NCBI GenBank assembly: GCA_009841725.1
Contig: VYGS01000059.1
Span: forward strand, 1-44,672
DNA length: 44,672 bases
Reading direction: 5' to 3'
Origin: Gammaproteobacteria bacterium
GTDB taxonomy: Bacteria; Pseudomonadota; Gammaproteobacteria; Arenicellales; Poriferihabitantaceae
Shown here: positions 18,021 to 28,328 of the stretch, in pieces
How the letters are laid out: each line of letters opens with the position of its first letter
Position numbering within the stretch: the first letter of the stretch is position 1
Notes under the pieces: model-generated
Told to the model about the DNA's origin: nothing
Seen by the model: the letters and a program-made list of their open reading frames with translations, nothing else
Database searches by the model: none
Made by a program: the position numbers and the translations under genes

Positions 18021-18688
18021 CCTTGACCTCTCTGAACAGCAGTGCCCAAGACGAGACTTCTGCTTATGGCAGCATGTACCATTCTGGTCATGAAGCCAAA
18101 TCAGCGACTGTGCGGCTTGACACCACCCTGCCGTCTTCGACGACGACCAGCATCTATGAAATCCTCCGATTGATTGAGCGTACTGCCGCCAGCCCAATTG
18201 GACATATTGCGCATGCGAGTACGGAAACCACCGGCGAAGCCATCATGGAAATCCGGCGCCGTTCAGGCTTGACATGGGATGAAATCAGCGCCCTGTTCGA
18301 TGTTTCACGTCGTAGCGTTCATCATTGGGCGAACGGCAAGCCTGTTTCTGCCAGCCATGATCGAATGATCCGCAGAATGCTGGCGGCTATCCGTTACCTT
18401 GATCGAGGTAGCCAATCCGATACCCGTGCAATGCTGTTGGATGTTGATGAGGCAACGGGAACTTCCACCTTCGATCTGTTGGTGAGCGGACGATTCGATG
18501 AGGCAGAGAATCGCATCGAAGGCGTCGGGATTCGCGAATCACGCCGTATACCCCTCTCCCGAACTGATTGGAAGGCCCGCCAACCACAAGAGCCTTTACT
18601 TCTTCTGGAGGCCGAGCAGGATCGATTCGATATTCAGGGCAAGGCGCGTACCGTCACTCCCAAACGAGGGCCCAAGACCGCTGGCTGA
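18017..18688 (+). CDS. HTH (Xre-like) DNA-binding protein
   Basis: Starts at an ATGA overlap with the upstream gene; EAIMEIRRRSGLTWDEISALFDVSRRSVHHWANGKPVSASHDRMIRRML. Confidence 0.75.
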   Translation: MTLTSLNSSAQDETSAYGSMYHSGHEAKSATVRLDTTLPSSTTTSIYEILRLIERTAASPIGHIAHASTETTGEAIMEIRRRSGLTWDEISALFDVSRRSVHHWANGKPVSASHDRMIRRMLAAIRYLDRGSQSDTRAMLLDVDEATGTSTFDLLVSGRFDEAENRIEGVGIRESRRIPLSRTDWKARQPQEPLLLLEAEQDRFDIQGKARTVTPKRGPKTAG

Positions 18689-18694
18689 TGCTTC

Positions 18695-19564
18695 ATGTGT
18701 TTGGAAGAAGAGGATGAACAGACGATCAACAAGGCTCTCCAAGAATGGCGTCAGGGAGATGCCTCACTAGACGATGACCTGGAATTCCTTCATCTCGCCG
18801 ACCTGTCCCGCCCGCACAGCAATGCTTCCATCCAGATTGCCGCATCGCTAAAACACAATGGCGAGACCGTTGAGTCCAAACCCACCCCGGTTCTGCAAGA
18901 AGTATGCGGCATAGCGGTGCTCAGCCAAACTTGTGATATCGTCCGCGGCTGTCGTGAACGTCCATTCCTTGAGGTTGCGCCGCTAGTCGAAGTGGATAAA
19001 CAAACGGTGGAAGAAATCCGCCGTCTTAAGCGCCCTGCCTATGCATATGTCCCGGCCGTTGCCCGTGAGCAACTTGTTGCTGATCTTGATCGCACCATGA
19101 CCGTTGAAAAATCCCTGATTTCGGCGTTGAATCGCATTCCGGGTTGCAAGACCGACGATCAGCGACGGGACTTTGCCCTTGCCTTGGCCCGCAAGAGATC
19201 GCGGTTTCCCTTTCCTGACGATTTCGTCACCGCTGCACGGAAATTTCAGCGCAACATGGTCAAAAAACACGATAGCCAAACCGAAGAGGGCGCCCATCTC
19301 CGGGCAATCGAGGAAATCCGTGTCCGAGCAGCGCCGTCCTGGCATGACGAGGAGGTGGAATTAGAATGGTGGCTGATAAAGGAGCACGACCCAGAAGGTG
19401 TACAAGCTGATTGGCAAACATTCATCGACAAATGGTTTGGCTTGTTTGACAAGACCGGCCGATTCGACTTCGGCATGCCTACCGCTTGCCGACTGGAGGA
19501 CATAACGGCCCGCGATTACGTCGAGAGTGACCGCCTGGATCTTGATCGACTGTCTGTTTCCTGA
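18695..19564 (+). CDS. Uncharacterised protein with SQTCDI motif
   Basis: 289 aa; VCGIAVLSQTCDIVRGCRERPFLEVAPLVEV; starts 6 nt after the HTH gene. Confidence 0.75.
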   Translation: MCLEEEDEQTINKALQEWRQGDASLDDDLEFLHLADLSRPHSNASIQIAASLKHNGETVESKPTPVLQEVCGIAVLSQTCDIVRGCRERPFLEVAPLVEVDKQTVEEIRRLKRPAYAYVPAVAREQLVADLDRTMTVEKSLISALNRIPGCKTDDQRRDFALALARKRSRFPFPDDFVTAARKFQRNMVKKHDSQTEEGAHLRAIEEIRVRAAPSWHDEEVELEWWLIKEHDPEGVQADWQTFIDKWFGLFDKTGRFDFGMPTACRLEDITARDYVESDRLDLDRLSVS

Positions 19565-19691
19565 TGGCCTTGATTGTGCAATACTCCAGATACTATGACA
19601 AATGCCTGCATCTGAAACTCATAATCCGAATAGCCTCTTAACCGTCACAGACTAATCCAACCCTCAAAGCCCCGGACCCATCTGAACCCAG

Positions 19692-19709
19692 ACACTGCGA
19701 CCGCAGTGT
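19692..19709. promoter_or_regulatory. Palindrome ACACTGCG-AC-CGCAGTGT upstream of the hicB-like ORF
   Basis: Perfect 8-bp arms, 2-nt spacer, ~24 nt before the ATG at 19733. Confidence 0.45.
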
Positions 19710-19732
19710 ATCTTGTCGGAAGGATCGTCAAT

Positions 19733-19981
19733 ATGCCAGACACATTCAACTATCCCGCCGAAATAGAACGCGACGAAGACGGTCGCCATGTCGTCACGTT
19801 TCCCGATTTCGGTTGGGGTGTAACCGATGGATTCACTCTGGATGAGGCTTTGACTGAAGCGAGGAATTTGCTTCGGGAACTGATCGCGACCACAATCAGG
19901 GAAGGCGGCGAGTTGCCGAAACCATCATTCTCAAGCAGTCGTCGCCCATTGGTCATTCCTCGGCGCCCATTGCACTTATAG
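19733..19981 (+). pseudogene. HicB-like antitoxin remnant (probably frameshifted)
   Basis: MPDTFNYPAEIERDEDGRHVVTFPDFGWGVTDGFTLDEALTEARNLLRELIATTIREGGELPKPS is HicB-like; the expected C-terminal ALIAA-type segment (ALIAAFL) is read in another frame at 19972; no hicA nearby. Confidence 0.55.
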
Positions 19982-20167
19982 CGGCATTCCTGCGACACAA
20001 GCCCCCCAGTCAAGGGCAGCCAGACAGCTCATCTGGGAGGGACTGCGACCGAAGCGCCGCGCATCCCGACGATTTCGCTCCGGACGTTCCCGTGCGTGTC
20101 GAATTTTCATCTGAGTTCCTCGAACCCCCCCCCCGATGGACTATCTATGCGCTGTCGGCAACCCTCT

Positions 20168-23100
20168 CTATGCGCCGGCATCCGGAAGCGCGCATAGCGC
20201 GTTCACCAGACGCATCTGCTCGATTGTGGTGCAGTGCGTGTGCAAAAGCCGCGGCGATGCGAAAACCAGGCTCAGCCCCTTTCCCCTGCTGACCGCCACA
20301 TTCAGCCGTTCCCGGGACAGCAGGAAGTCCAATCCCCGGGACGTCTCCTCGCAGGACGAGGCGGTCATCGAGACCAGCACGACCGGCGCCTCCTGCCCCT
20401 GGAACTTGTCGACCGTGCCGACACGGATACCGGACAGGGTGTCGGACAACGCGTTGACCTGCGCGTTGTAGGGGGCGACCACCACGATATCGCTCTTGCC
20501 GATCGGACGGCTCCTTCCGTCGCGGTCCGTCCACGCGCCCCCGAGCAGTTTTTCGATCGTACCGCGAACCGCTTCGACCTCTTCCGGGCAGATCTGCGCG
20601 CGGCCCTCGTGAGCGACCGGCACGCGCCAGGCTCCGTGGCAGGGCAGGCCGTCGGCCTCCACGGACTGGACGGCGGTCGAGGGGTGGCTCTTCAGCCGGC
20701 CTTCGTAGAACTGGGACGAGACATAGGCGCACAGCTCGGGATGCATTCTCCAGGTTTCCGGCAAGAAGATGCCGCGGTCCGGCTCGACATTGCGGCCCTC
20801 GCCCAGAATCCAGTCGAGACAGGAGAGATTGGCCGGAGAGGGATGCGCCCCCTGCAGGACCTGCGGAAGCTGCCGGGGATCGCCGATCAGGACAAGGTTG
20901 TCCGCCGCGTTCGACATCGCGACCAGATTGGCCAGCGAAACCTGTCCCGCCTCGTCGACGAACAGATAGTCGAACCCGTCTTCCAGGTCATCGCGCGAAA
21001 ACAGCCATGCCGTGCCTCCGACAACGTGGGCGTCACGGATGGCCGCAGCACGGTTGCCGGTCACGCAGTCGATCGCCGAGAGGACCTTTTCGGGAAGATT
21101 CGCGCCACTTGGAACCTTGTGGGCGAGGCGCACTTCGTCGGCGGACAGGCCGCAGTCCCCCGCCCGAAGGGCCTCGGCGCATCCCATCAGCACATTGCGT
21201 ATGGCCTCGTGACTGTTCGAGGACACCGCGATCCGCTTGCCGTCCCGAACCAGCGCGAGGATCGCCCGCGCCGTGACATGGGTCTTGCCGGTCCCGGGAG
21301 GTCCCTGGACAGGCAGGACCGACCGGTCCATCGCCCGCACGGCCCGGATCGTGCCGTCGAGCGCGTCGCCGCCCTCCTCCAGAGGCAGCGGAGACGGACC
21401 GCGGAACCGGGGAGGGTTCCGCGAGAGAAGGTCTTCGGCGGCCCGGTTGGACCCAGAGCCGCATTGGTCCTCGATCACTTTGCGGATGGCTGCGGGAATC
21501 GGATCCGGGCGCAGCGCAAAACCGGGAAGAAGGTCCAGGGTGTCGGGGAGACGGACATCCCGAGCGAACCCGATCTTCAGGGAGGCCCGCCTGCCGCCTC
21601 GGTCGAGCCCGGAGATTTGAACGGTCGTGAATCCGCCCTCCCTGGCGAAGAGCGCGTCGCTCCCCTTTCTCAGTTTCGTTTCCTGAGGCGGAAAGACGTA
21701 GTCGCGCCCGATCGACTGTTTCACCGGATACGGGCCTCCGGCCGCAACCAGTCCGGCCAGGCAGTCCATGTCGTCGGCCAGATCCTCGAAGTCCTTCGCG
21801 GCGGCGTCGAACACGGCCCAGGCCTGGGGCTTGCTCTCGCGCCAGTGGAACACCCCCAGGTCGTACAGCATCTGCCGGCGCTCCGGGGACAGGCCAGAGG
21901 CCTCGAGAAGATCGGCCAGTTCGCTGTTTTCGATCTGCTGCGCCTTCGATTTCTCCGTCTCGCCCTCGCCGATCTCGCGCCACGGGCCCTCGGGGCGAAT
22001 CCCGACCAGCCAGTTGCGCAGCCGCTCGAGGGAGATGCAGTCGATGCGGTTGTAATCCTCGATCTCCGGGAGAATGCCGGCATCGCCGGACTCCCTCCAC
22101 TTCTCGTACGCCACGATCGAGCCGCCGGCCGTCACCACCTCCCCCTCGCGGTCCATGTCGTAAAACGCCTCCATGTCCTTCAGGGAGTAGGAGGGCTCGG
22201 ATGCGAGAAGTCCTCCTCGAACCACTGCGTACAGGTCCACGAACCGCCGCTCCCGCAGCCAGCGGTCGAGTTGCGCCTCCCCCGTCCCGTGCCGCGTGGC
22301 GAGCCTTCTCAGCGCAGTGATCTCGTAGGGCGCGTAATGGTAGACGTGCGCGCCGGGATGTTCCCTGAAGTGCGCTTCGAACAGGTCGACGAGACCGGCC
22401 AGGGCCCGCTTCTCCTGCGCACAGTCGTGCGCCCACAGGGCGGTGAATTCCCGCCCGTCCCAAACGCCCTGAAGGTATTCGAGGCCCTCGGATCCGGCTT
22501 CGGCATAGAAGGGGTCGCCCTCGATGTCGTAGAAGAGGTCCCCGGGGTCCGGGCGCGGCAGCAGGTCGAAACCCTTGCCGGGAACCGGGGTGCGCAGCTC
22601 CCAGGCGGGATCGCCCGTCTTTCGGGCCGTCTGCAGCCGCGCCTGGGCCCGCAGCTTTTCGGCTGTCGAGCCAGCCAGCCCGGGGACGCGCCCCCGGTGC
22701 CCGGCCAGGGCACCCAGAGTCCCGATCCCGGCGGCCTCGAGCCTGGCGACCTGGCTTCGGGTAATGCCCGCGGCGAGATAGAGGCTGTCCGACTCCCGCC
22801 ATTCATCGGCGCACCGCACCCGCCAGCTGCAGAGATCGCAAAACGAGCAGGGAACGGGCCGGGTATCGGCCGGGTCTTGCACAAAATGCTCGAGGCGCTC
22901 GCGCAACAGGCGCGCGCAGTCGGCGTATTCGGAAAGCCGGAAACTGGCCCGCTCTCCCGTGCCGAGCAGCACATGGGCCCGCTCGGGCGCGCGGCCCTGA
23001 AGATCCGCAAGCAACTCCGAGTAGAGCAGCAGCTGGAGCATATGGCTCGGAGCCGGCTTCCGCTTGAGCTTGGTGTCCACGATCTCGTAGGAGAACGCGC

Positions 23101-23476
23101 CCAGATCGGAGGGGACCGGCACGCGCTCGATGAAGTCCGCGTACCCGCCCCACATTCCGCCGGCGAGCGCACCCTGAAAGACGATGTCGGGCCCGGCGCC
23201 AAGCGCGTCCCGCGTGGCGCTCACCGACTCCGCAAAGGGCACGCTGTCCGTTTCGATCCGGACCACCCGCCGGCCTTCGTCCTCGAGACGGCGAAGATAG
23301 TCGGCCTCATGCCGGTCGCCATGCCTTTGCAGCAAGGCGGCTTCCTCGCTGTCGCCGGCGGGAACCAGCGCCTCGCCCTGAAGGCGGGCCAGATCCAGCC
23401 GGACCGAATGCGGGCATGCCGCGAAGCGCATGAGATCGGTTGCCGACAACCGGATCCCTTCCTGATCCCGTCTCAT
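20168..23476 (-). CDS. TM0106-type RecB-like nuclease / RNase H-like exonuclease / SF1 helicase fusion
   Basis: ~1102 aa; N-terminal YEIVDTKLKRKP...MLQLLLYSELL and CSFCDLCSWRVRC; middle FYDIEGDPFY...YNRIDC; C-terminal VQGPPGTGKTHV, VDEAGQVSLANL, GDPRQLPQ, VDKFQGQEAPVVLVSM. Confidence 0.85.
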   Translation of the reverse strand: MRRDQEGIRLSATDLMRFAACPHSVRLDLARLQGEALVPAGDSEEAALLQRHGDRHEADYLRRLEDEGRRVVRIETDSVPFAESVSATRDALGAGPDIVFQGALAGGMWGGYADFIERVPVPSDLGAFSYEIVDTKLKRKPAPSHMLQLLLYSELLADLQGRAPERAHVLLGTGERASFRLSEYADCARLLRERLEHFVQDPADTRPVPCSFCDLCSWRVRCADEWRESDSLYLAAGITRSQVARLEAAGIGTLGALAGHRGRVPGLAGSTAEKLRAQARLQTARKTGDPAWELRTPVPGKGFDLLPRPDPGDLFYDIEGDPFYAEAGSEGLEYLQGVWDGREFTALWAHDCAQEKRALAGLVDLFEAHFREHPGAHVYHYAPYEITALRRLATRHGTGEAQLDRWLRERRFVDLYAVVRGGLLASEPSYSLKDMEAFYDMDREGEVVTAGGSIVAYEKWRESGDAGILPEIEDYNRIDCISLERLRNWLVGIRPEGPWREIGEGETEKSKAQQIENSELADLLEASGLSPERRQMLYDLGVFHWRESKPQAWAVFDAAAKDFEDLADDMDCLAGLVAAGGPYPVKQSIGRDYVFPPQETKLRKGSDALFAREGGFTTVQISGLDRGGRRASLKIGFARDVRLPDTLDLLPGFALRPDPIPAAIRKVIEDQCGSGSNRAAEDLLSRNPPRFRGPSPLPLEEGGDALDGTIRAVRAMDRSVLPVQGPPGTGKTHVTARAILALVRDGKRIAVSSNSHEAIRNVLMGCAEALRAGDCGLSADEVRLAHKVPSGANLPEKVLSAIDCVTGNRAAAIRDAHVVGGTAWLFSRDDLEDGFDYLFVDEAGQVSLANLVAMSNAADNLVLIGDPRQLPQVLQGAHPSPANLSCLDWILGEGRNVEPDRGIFLPETWRMHPELCAYVSSQFYEGRLKSHPSTAVQSVEADGLPCHGAWRVPVAHEGRAQICPEEVEAVRGTIEKLLGGAWTDRDGRSRPIGKSDIVVVAPYNAQVNALSDTLSGIRVGTVDKFQGQEAPVVLVSMTASSCEETSRGLDFLLSRERLNVAVSRGKGLSLVFASPRLLHTHCTTIEQMRLVNALCALPDAGA

Positions 23477-23626
23477 CGAACCGTTTCCGTATGACTCTCC
23501 CTTCCGCCCACAGGCGGGCCATTGCGGCCCGGCCATTCGTGCGTCGCGGCGGGACGAGCGGGAGGAATCGTCATTCGGAATCCTCCGCGCTCGCGCATCT
23601 AGCCAGCCCCGTCTCGGGGACCGGCC

Positions 23627-25045
23627 TCAGTACCGGTAGTGTTCCGGCTTGTAGGGCCCGTCGACCGGAACGTTGATGTAGTCCGCCTGCTTCCCGGACA
23701 GCACGGTCAGCCGGGCGCCGATCTTGTCGAGATGCAACCGCGCCACCTCCTCGTCGAGCCGCTTCGGCAGCACATGCACACTGTTGCCGTACCCCTCGCC
23801 GCTGTTCCACAGCTCGATCTGCGCCAGCACCTGGTTGGTGAAGCTGTTCGACATGACGAAGCTCGGGTGGCCTGTCGCGCAGCCGAGGTTGACGAGCCGG
23901 CCCTCGGCAAGCAGCGTGATGCGGTTTCCGTTCGGCAGCAGAATCTGGTCGACCTGGGGCTTGACGTTGATCCACTCGTACCGTTTCATGGACGCGATGT
24001 CGATCTCGTTGTCGAAATGGCCGATGTTGCACACGATCGACTCGTTCTTCATCCGCAGCATGTGATCGTGGGTGATCACCTGGAAGTTCCCGGTCGCGGT
24101 CACGAAGATGTCGCCCACCGCGCAGGCCTCGTCCATGTCGACCACGCGGTAGCCCTCCATCGCCGCCTGCAGGGCGCAGATCGGATCGATCTCGGTCACC
24201 CAGACGGTCGCGCCGAGGCCGCGCAGGGACTGCGCGCAGCCCTTGCCGACGTCTCCGTATCCGAGCACCACCGCGATCTTGCCCGCGACCATCACGTCGG
24301 TCGCGCGCTTGATGCCGTCCACCAGCGATTCCCGGCAGCCGTACAGGTTGTCGAACTTGGACTTGGTGACCGAGTCGTTGACGTTGATCGCGGGGAACGG
24401 AAGCTCCCCCTCCTCCGCCATCTTGTACAGCCGGTTGACCCCGGTCGTGGTCTCCTCGGTGACCCCCTTCACGCCGGCCAGCCGGCGGCTGTACCAGGAG
24501 GGATCCCGCTCGAGCTGCCAGCGGATCGAGGCGAACAGCGCCTCCTCCTCTTCGCTGCCCGGATTGTCGAGCACCGACGGATCGGTTTCGGCCCGGCTTC
24601 CCAGGATCAGCAGCAGGGTCGCGTCGCCGCCGTCGTCGAGAATCATGTTCGGTCCGCCTCCGTCGGGCCACTCCATGATGCGGTTCGTGAACGACCAGTA
24701 TTCCTCAAGCGTCTCGCCCTTGAACGCGAACACCGCGATGCCCTGGTCCGCGACCGCGGCCGCGGCGTGGTCCTGGGTCGAGAAGATGTTGCAGGACGCC
24801 CAGCGGACTTCGGCGCCGAGCGAGACCAGCGTCTCGATCAGCACCGCCGTCTGGATGGTCATGTGCAGGGAGCCGGCGATCCGCGCGCCCTTGAGCGGCT
24901 GGGCCTCCAGGTACTTCTCCCGGACGGAGGCCAGTCCGGGCATTTCTGATCTGGCAATCCGGATTTCCTTTCTGCCCCATTCCGCAAGGCCGAGATCGGC
25001 GACGTGGTAATCCGGGACAATCTGTTCTGCAGGTTGAGTCGACAT
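23627..25045 (-). CDS. ahcY: S-adenosylhomocysteine hydrolase
   Basis: 472 aa; [49 protein letters not shown]-terminal YKPEHYRY. Confidence 0.97.
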   Translation of the reverse strand: MSTQPAEQIVPDYHVADLGLAEWGRKEIRIARSEMPGLASVREKYLEAQPLKGARIAGSLHMTIQTAVLIETLVSLGAEVRWASCNIFSTQDHAAAAVADQGIAVFAFKGETLEEYWSFTNRIMEWPDGGGPNMILDDGGDATLLLILGSRAETDPSVLDNPGSEEEEALFASIRWQLERDPSWYSRRLAGVKGVTEETTTGVNRLYKMAEEGELPFPAINVNDSVTKSKFDNLYGCRESLVDGIKRATDVMVAGKIAVVLGYGDVGKGCAQSLRGLGATVWVTEIDPICALQAAMEGYRVVDMDEACAVGDIFVTATGNFQVITHDHMLRMKNESIVCNIGHFDNEIDIASMKRYEWINVKPQVDQILLPNGNRITLLAEGRLVNLGCATGHPSFVMSNSFTNQVLAQIELWNSGEGYGNSVHVLPKRLDEEVARLHLDKIGARLTVLSGKQADYINVPVDGPYKPEHYRY

Positions 25046-25071
25046 CGTGATTCAGGTGGTCAGGTATGATT

Positions 25072-26241
25072 TCAGGACAATCCGGCCTCGGATCTCAGCA
25101 GGTCGGCCTTGTCGGTGTTCTCCCAGGAAAACCCCGGCTCGGGCCGCCCGAAGTGCCCGTATGCGGCCGAGAGGCGGTAGACCGGCCTCAGCAGGTCGAG
25201 ATTCTGCACGATCGCCTTGGGACGCAGATCGAAGTGCGAGCGGATCAGCGCCTCGATGCGCTCGTTGCCGACCGCCCCGGTGCCGAAGGTTTCGACCATG
25301 ATCGAGACCGGCTGCGCCACGCCGATCGCGTAGGCCGCCTGGACTTCGCACCTCTCGGCGAGGCCGGCCGCAACGACATTCTTCGCCACATGGCGAAGCG
25401 CGTAGGCCGCCGAGCGGTCGACCTTGGACGGATCCTTGCCGGAGAACGCGCCGCCGCCGTGGTGCGCGGAGCCGCCGTAGGTGTCGACGATGATCTTCCT
25501 GCCGGTCAGGCCGCAGTCGCCGACCGGCCCGCCGGTCACGAACCGTCCGGTCGGGTTGACCAGAAACCGCGTGCCCCGGCCGAGCATGTCGGACGGGATC
25601 ACGGGCTTGATGATCTCCTCGATGACGGCCTCCTCGATGTCCTTGTGCCCGATCTCCTCGCGGTGCTGGGTCGACAGCACGACGGTGTCGACCGATGCCG
25701 GCCGGCCGCCTTCGTAGCGGACCGTGACCTGGGACTTGGCGTCGGGCCGAAGCCACTCGAGGGTGCCCGCCTTGCGGATCTCCGACTGCCTTTTCACCAG
25801 CCGGTGCGCGCAGGTGATCGGAAAGGGCATCAGCACGTCGGTCTCGTTGCAGGCGTAGCCGAACATCAACCCCTGGTCGCCGGCGCCCTGGTCAAGATCC
25901 AGGCCCTCGCCCTCGTTGACGCCCTGCGCGATGTCGGGCGACTGCGGGTCGAGCGAGACCCTGACCTCGCAGCTTTCATGGTCGAATCCGAGCTCCGGCG
26001 AATCGTAGCCGATCTCCCCGATCGTTCTTCTCGCCACTCTTGAATAGTCGACGCTTCCATTCGACGTGATCTCTCCCGCCACCACCACCAGCCCGGTGGT
26101 CACCAGGGTCTCGCAGGCCACCCGCGAGACGGGATCCTGCTCAAGCAGGGCATCGAGGATTGCATCGGAAACCTGATCGGCCACCTTGTCGGGGTGGCCT
26201 TCCGATACCGATTCCGAGGTAAACAGATAAGAGTCCGGCAT
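25072..26241 (-). CDS. metK: S-adenosylmethionine synthetase
   Basis: 389 aa; [64 protein letters not shown]. Confidence 0.97.
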   Translation of the reverse strand: MPDSYLFTSESVSEGHPDKVADQVSDAILDALLEQDPVSRVACETLVTTGLVVVAGEITSNGSVDYSRVARRTIGEIGYDSPELGFDHESCEVRVSLDPQSPDIAQGVNEGEGLDLDQGAGDQGLMFGYACNETDVLMPFPITCAHRLVKRQSEIRKAGTLEWLRPDAKSQVTVRYEGGRPASVDTVVLSTQHREEIGHKDIEEAVIEEIIKPVIPSDMLGRGTRFLVNPTGRFVTGGPVGDCGLTGRKIIVDTYGGSAHHGGGAFSGKDPSKVDRSAAYALRHVAKNVVAAGLAERCEVQAAYAIGVAQPVSIMVETFGTGAVGNERIEALIRSHFDLRPKAIVQNLDLLRPVYRLSAAYGHFGRPEPGFSWENTDKADLLRSEAGLS

Positions 26242-26440
26242 ATTCAGAACACTCCAGTTGGTCGTGACAACATCAATCCAGAAACAAAATCGATCCGGCC
26301 GCGATGGGCCGGGGGTCCGTGCGCCGTAGGGTGCCACGAACAAAAGCTCGAGCGCGGAACAGCCGCATCGTGAAACGGATCGCCCGAAACAGCGTGACAG
26401 GGCCGATTTGCGCGCCCCTGCGATGCATCCGCACAGTCTT
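26242..26440 (-). promoter_or_regulatory. metK 5' leader with stem-loops and an intrinsic-terminator-like element
   Basis: On the minus strand CCGGCC-catcgc-GGCCGG followed by atcgattttgtttc (plus-strand coordinates 26281-26312); upstream stem CAGGG/CCCTG at 26398-26402/26416-26420. Confidence 0.4.
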
Positions 26441-26570
26441 TTATAGTACCATATCCGCCAATATGATATACGGCCTGAATCGCGCCTCGAACCTCTGACA
26501 GAACACGGCCGAATTCCCCCTGCACAGGGGCTCGCGGCCTTGTCACGCTTCAACCCCACAGGTCCCTCCC

Positions 26571-27467
26571 ATGCCCGAAACCGACTCGCAATCCTGTCAC
26601 ACCGCGCGCATCCTGCAGGAGGCCCTTCCCTACATCCGCCGCTACCAGGGAAAGACCCTGGTGATCAAGTACGGCGGCAACGCCATGGTCGACGAGGCCC
26701 TGAAGCGCAGCTTCGCCAAGGACCTCATCCTCATGAAACTCGTCGGCATCAATCCCGTCGTGGTGCACGGCGGGGGGCCCCAGATCAGCCGGGTGCTGGA
26801 GAGGATCGGCAAGGAGTCCGTCTTTGTCGACGGCATGAGGGTGACCGACAGCGAAACCATGGACGTGGTGGAGATGGTGCTCGGCGGCCTGGTGAACAAG
26901 GAGATCGTCAACCTGATCAATTCGCTTGGCGGCCAGGCGGTCGGGCTGACCGGCAAGGACGGCAACCTGATCCGGGCGCGCAAGATGAAGTCCGAAAACC
27001 GGGCGCCGGAAACGGGGCAGGATTCGGCCCTCGTCGACTACGGGCAGGTGGGGGAGGTCGATTCGGTGGATCCGACCATCATCCAGGTGCTGGACTCCCG
27101 CCGTTTCATCCCGATCATCGCGCCCATCGGGGTCGGAGCCGACGGTAAGACCTACAACATCAATTCGGATCTCGTGGCCGGGCATCTTGCCGTCACGCTC
27201 GAGGCCGACAAGCTGATGCTCCTGACCAACACCCCGGGCGTGCTGGACCGGGACGGCGCGCTGATGCCCGAGCTCCGGATCGCGGACATCGGGGATCTGA
27301 AGGAGGACGGCATCATCACGGCCGGCATGATTCCCAAGGTGCGGTGCGCCGTCGACGCCATCCGGGGCGGGGTCGGATCCTCGCTGATTCTCGACGGCCG
27401 GGTGGAGCACGCGCTGTTGCTCGAACTCTTTACCGACTCGGGCGTCGGAACCCTGATTCGCGACTGA
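26571..27467 (+). CDS. argB: Acetylglutamate kinase
   Basis: 298 aa; [88 protein letters not shown]. Confidence 0.97.
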   Translation: MPETDSQSCHTARILQEALPYIRRYQGKTLVIKYGGNAMVDEALKRSFAKDLILMKLVGINPVVVHGGGPQISRVLERIGKESVFVDGMRVTDSETMDVVEMVLGGLVNKEIVNLINSLGGQAVGLTGKDGNLIRARKMKSENRAPETGQDSALVDYGQVGEVDSVDPTIIQVLDSRRFIPIIAPIGVGADGKTYNINSDLVAGHLAVTLEADKLMLLTNTPGVLDRDGALMPELRIADIGDLKEDGIITAGMIPKVRCAVDAIRGGVGSSLILDGRVEHALLLELFTDSGVGTLIRD

Positions 27468-27554
27468 CGCGCGGCGGCCGTCCGCTCCTGATCGGGGTAT
27501 AATCACCGTCCCGTTATCAGGGCCGCCCGCCGGCCGGAATCCTGCACAAGAGAT

Positions 27555-28328
27555 ATGCCTGAATTGCACAAAGAGCGCGTGATCGGTGTCCATCACTGGT
27601 CCGACAGACTGTTCACCATCAAGACCACCCGCGATTCGTCGCTCCGCTTCCGAAACGGGGAATTCGTCATGCTCGGAATCGAGGTGGACGGAAAGCCCCT
27701 GATGCGCGCGTACAGCATGGTCAGCGCCAACTACGAGGACTTTCTCGAGTTCTACAGCATCAAGGTCCAGGACGGCCCGCTCACCTCGCGCCTCCAGCAC
27801 ATCCGGGTCGGGGACGAAGTCTACGTCAGCAAGAAACCGACGGGCACCCTGCTGTGGGACCACCTGCTTCCCGGCAAGCATCTCTATCTGCTGAGCACCG
27901 GAACCGGCCTCGCCCCCTTCCTCTCGGTGATCAAGGATCCCGACGTGTACGAGAATTTTTCCAAGGTGATCCTGATCCACGGCTGCCGCTACGTCAACGA
28001 GCTGACCTACGAGAAACTGATCACGCACGAGCTACAGAACAACCCCTACTTCGGCGATGACGTCAAGGCCAAGCTGCTGTACTACCCCGCCGTCACCCGG
28101 GAGTCGTTCAGGAACTACGGACGGATCACCGAACTGTTGCGCTCGGGACAGATCATGGAGGATCTCGGCATGCCGCCGTTGAATGTCGACGACGACCGGT
28201 TCATGGTGTGCGGCGGACCCAGCATGCTGAAAAGCATGGCCGCCATTCTGGACGAGATGGGATTTCGGGAAACCCGGAAATCCGACTTCCGCGAATACGT
28301 GGTCGAGCGGGCGTTCGTCGAGCAGTAG
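27555..28328 (+). CDS. Ferredoxin/flavodoxin-NADP reductase
   Basis: 257 aa; MRAYSMVSANYEDFLEFYSIKV, LLSTGTGLAPFLSVIKDPDVYE, C-terminal YVVERAFVEQ. Confidence 0.92.
   Translation: MPELHKERVIGVHHWSDRLFTIKTTRDSSLRFRNGEFVMLGIEVDGKPLMRAYSMVSANYEDFLEFYSIKVQDGPLTSRLQHIRVGDEVYVSKKPTGTLLWDHLLPGKHLYLLSTGTGLAPFLSVIKDPDVYENFSKVILIHGCRYVNELTYEKLITHELQNNPYFGDDVKAKLLYYPAVTRESFRNYGRITELLRSGQIMEDLGMPPLNVDDDRFMVCGGPSMLKSMAAILDEMGFRETRKSDFREYVVERAFVEQ

Noticed and set aside
20234-23494. 1086-aa plus-strand ORF antisense to the nuclease-helicase
   Set aside because: Composition (R/G/P/A/H-rich, no motifs) is typical of antisense frames in high-GC genes; opposite strand has clear helicase and nuclease motifs
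26242-26440. Known SAH or SAM/SAH riboswitch upstream of metK
   Set aside because: I could not find the conserved core sequences I know for these classes; only a generic hairpin/terminator is supported, so no class was assigned
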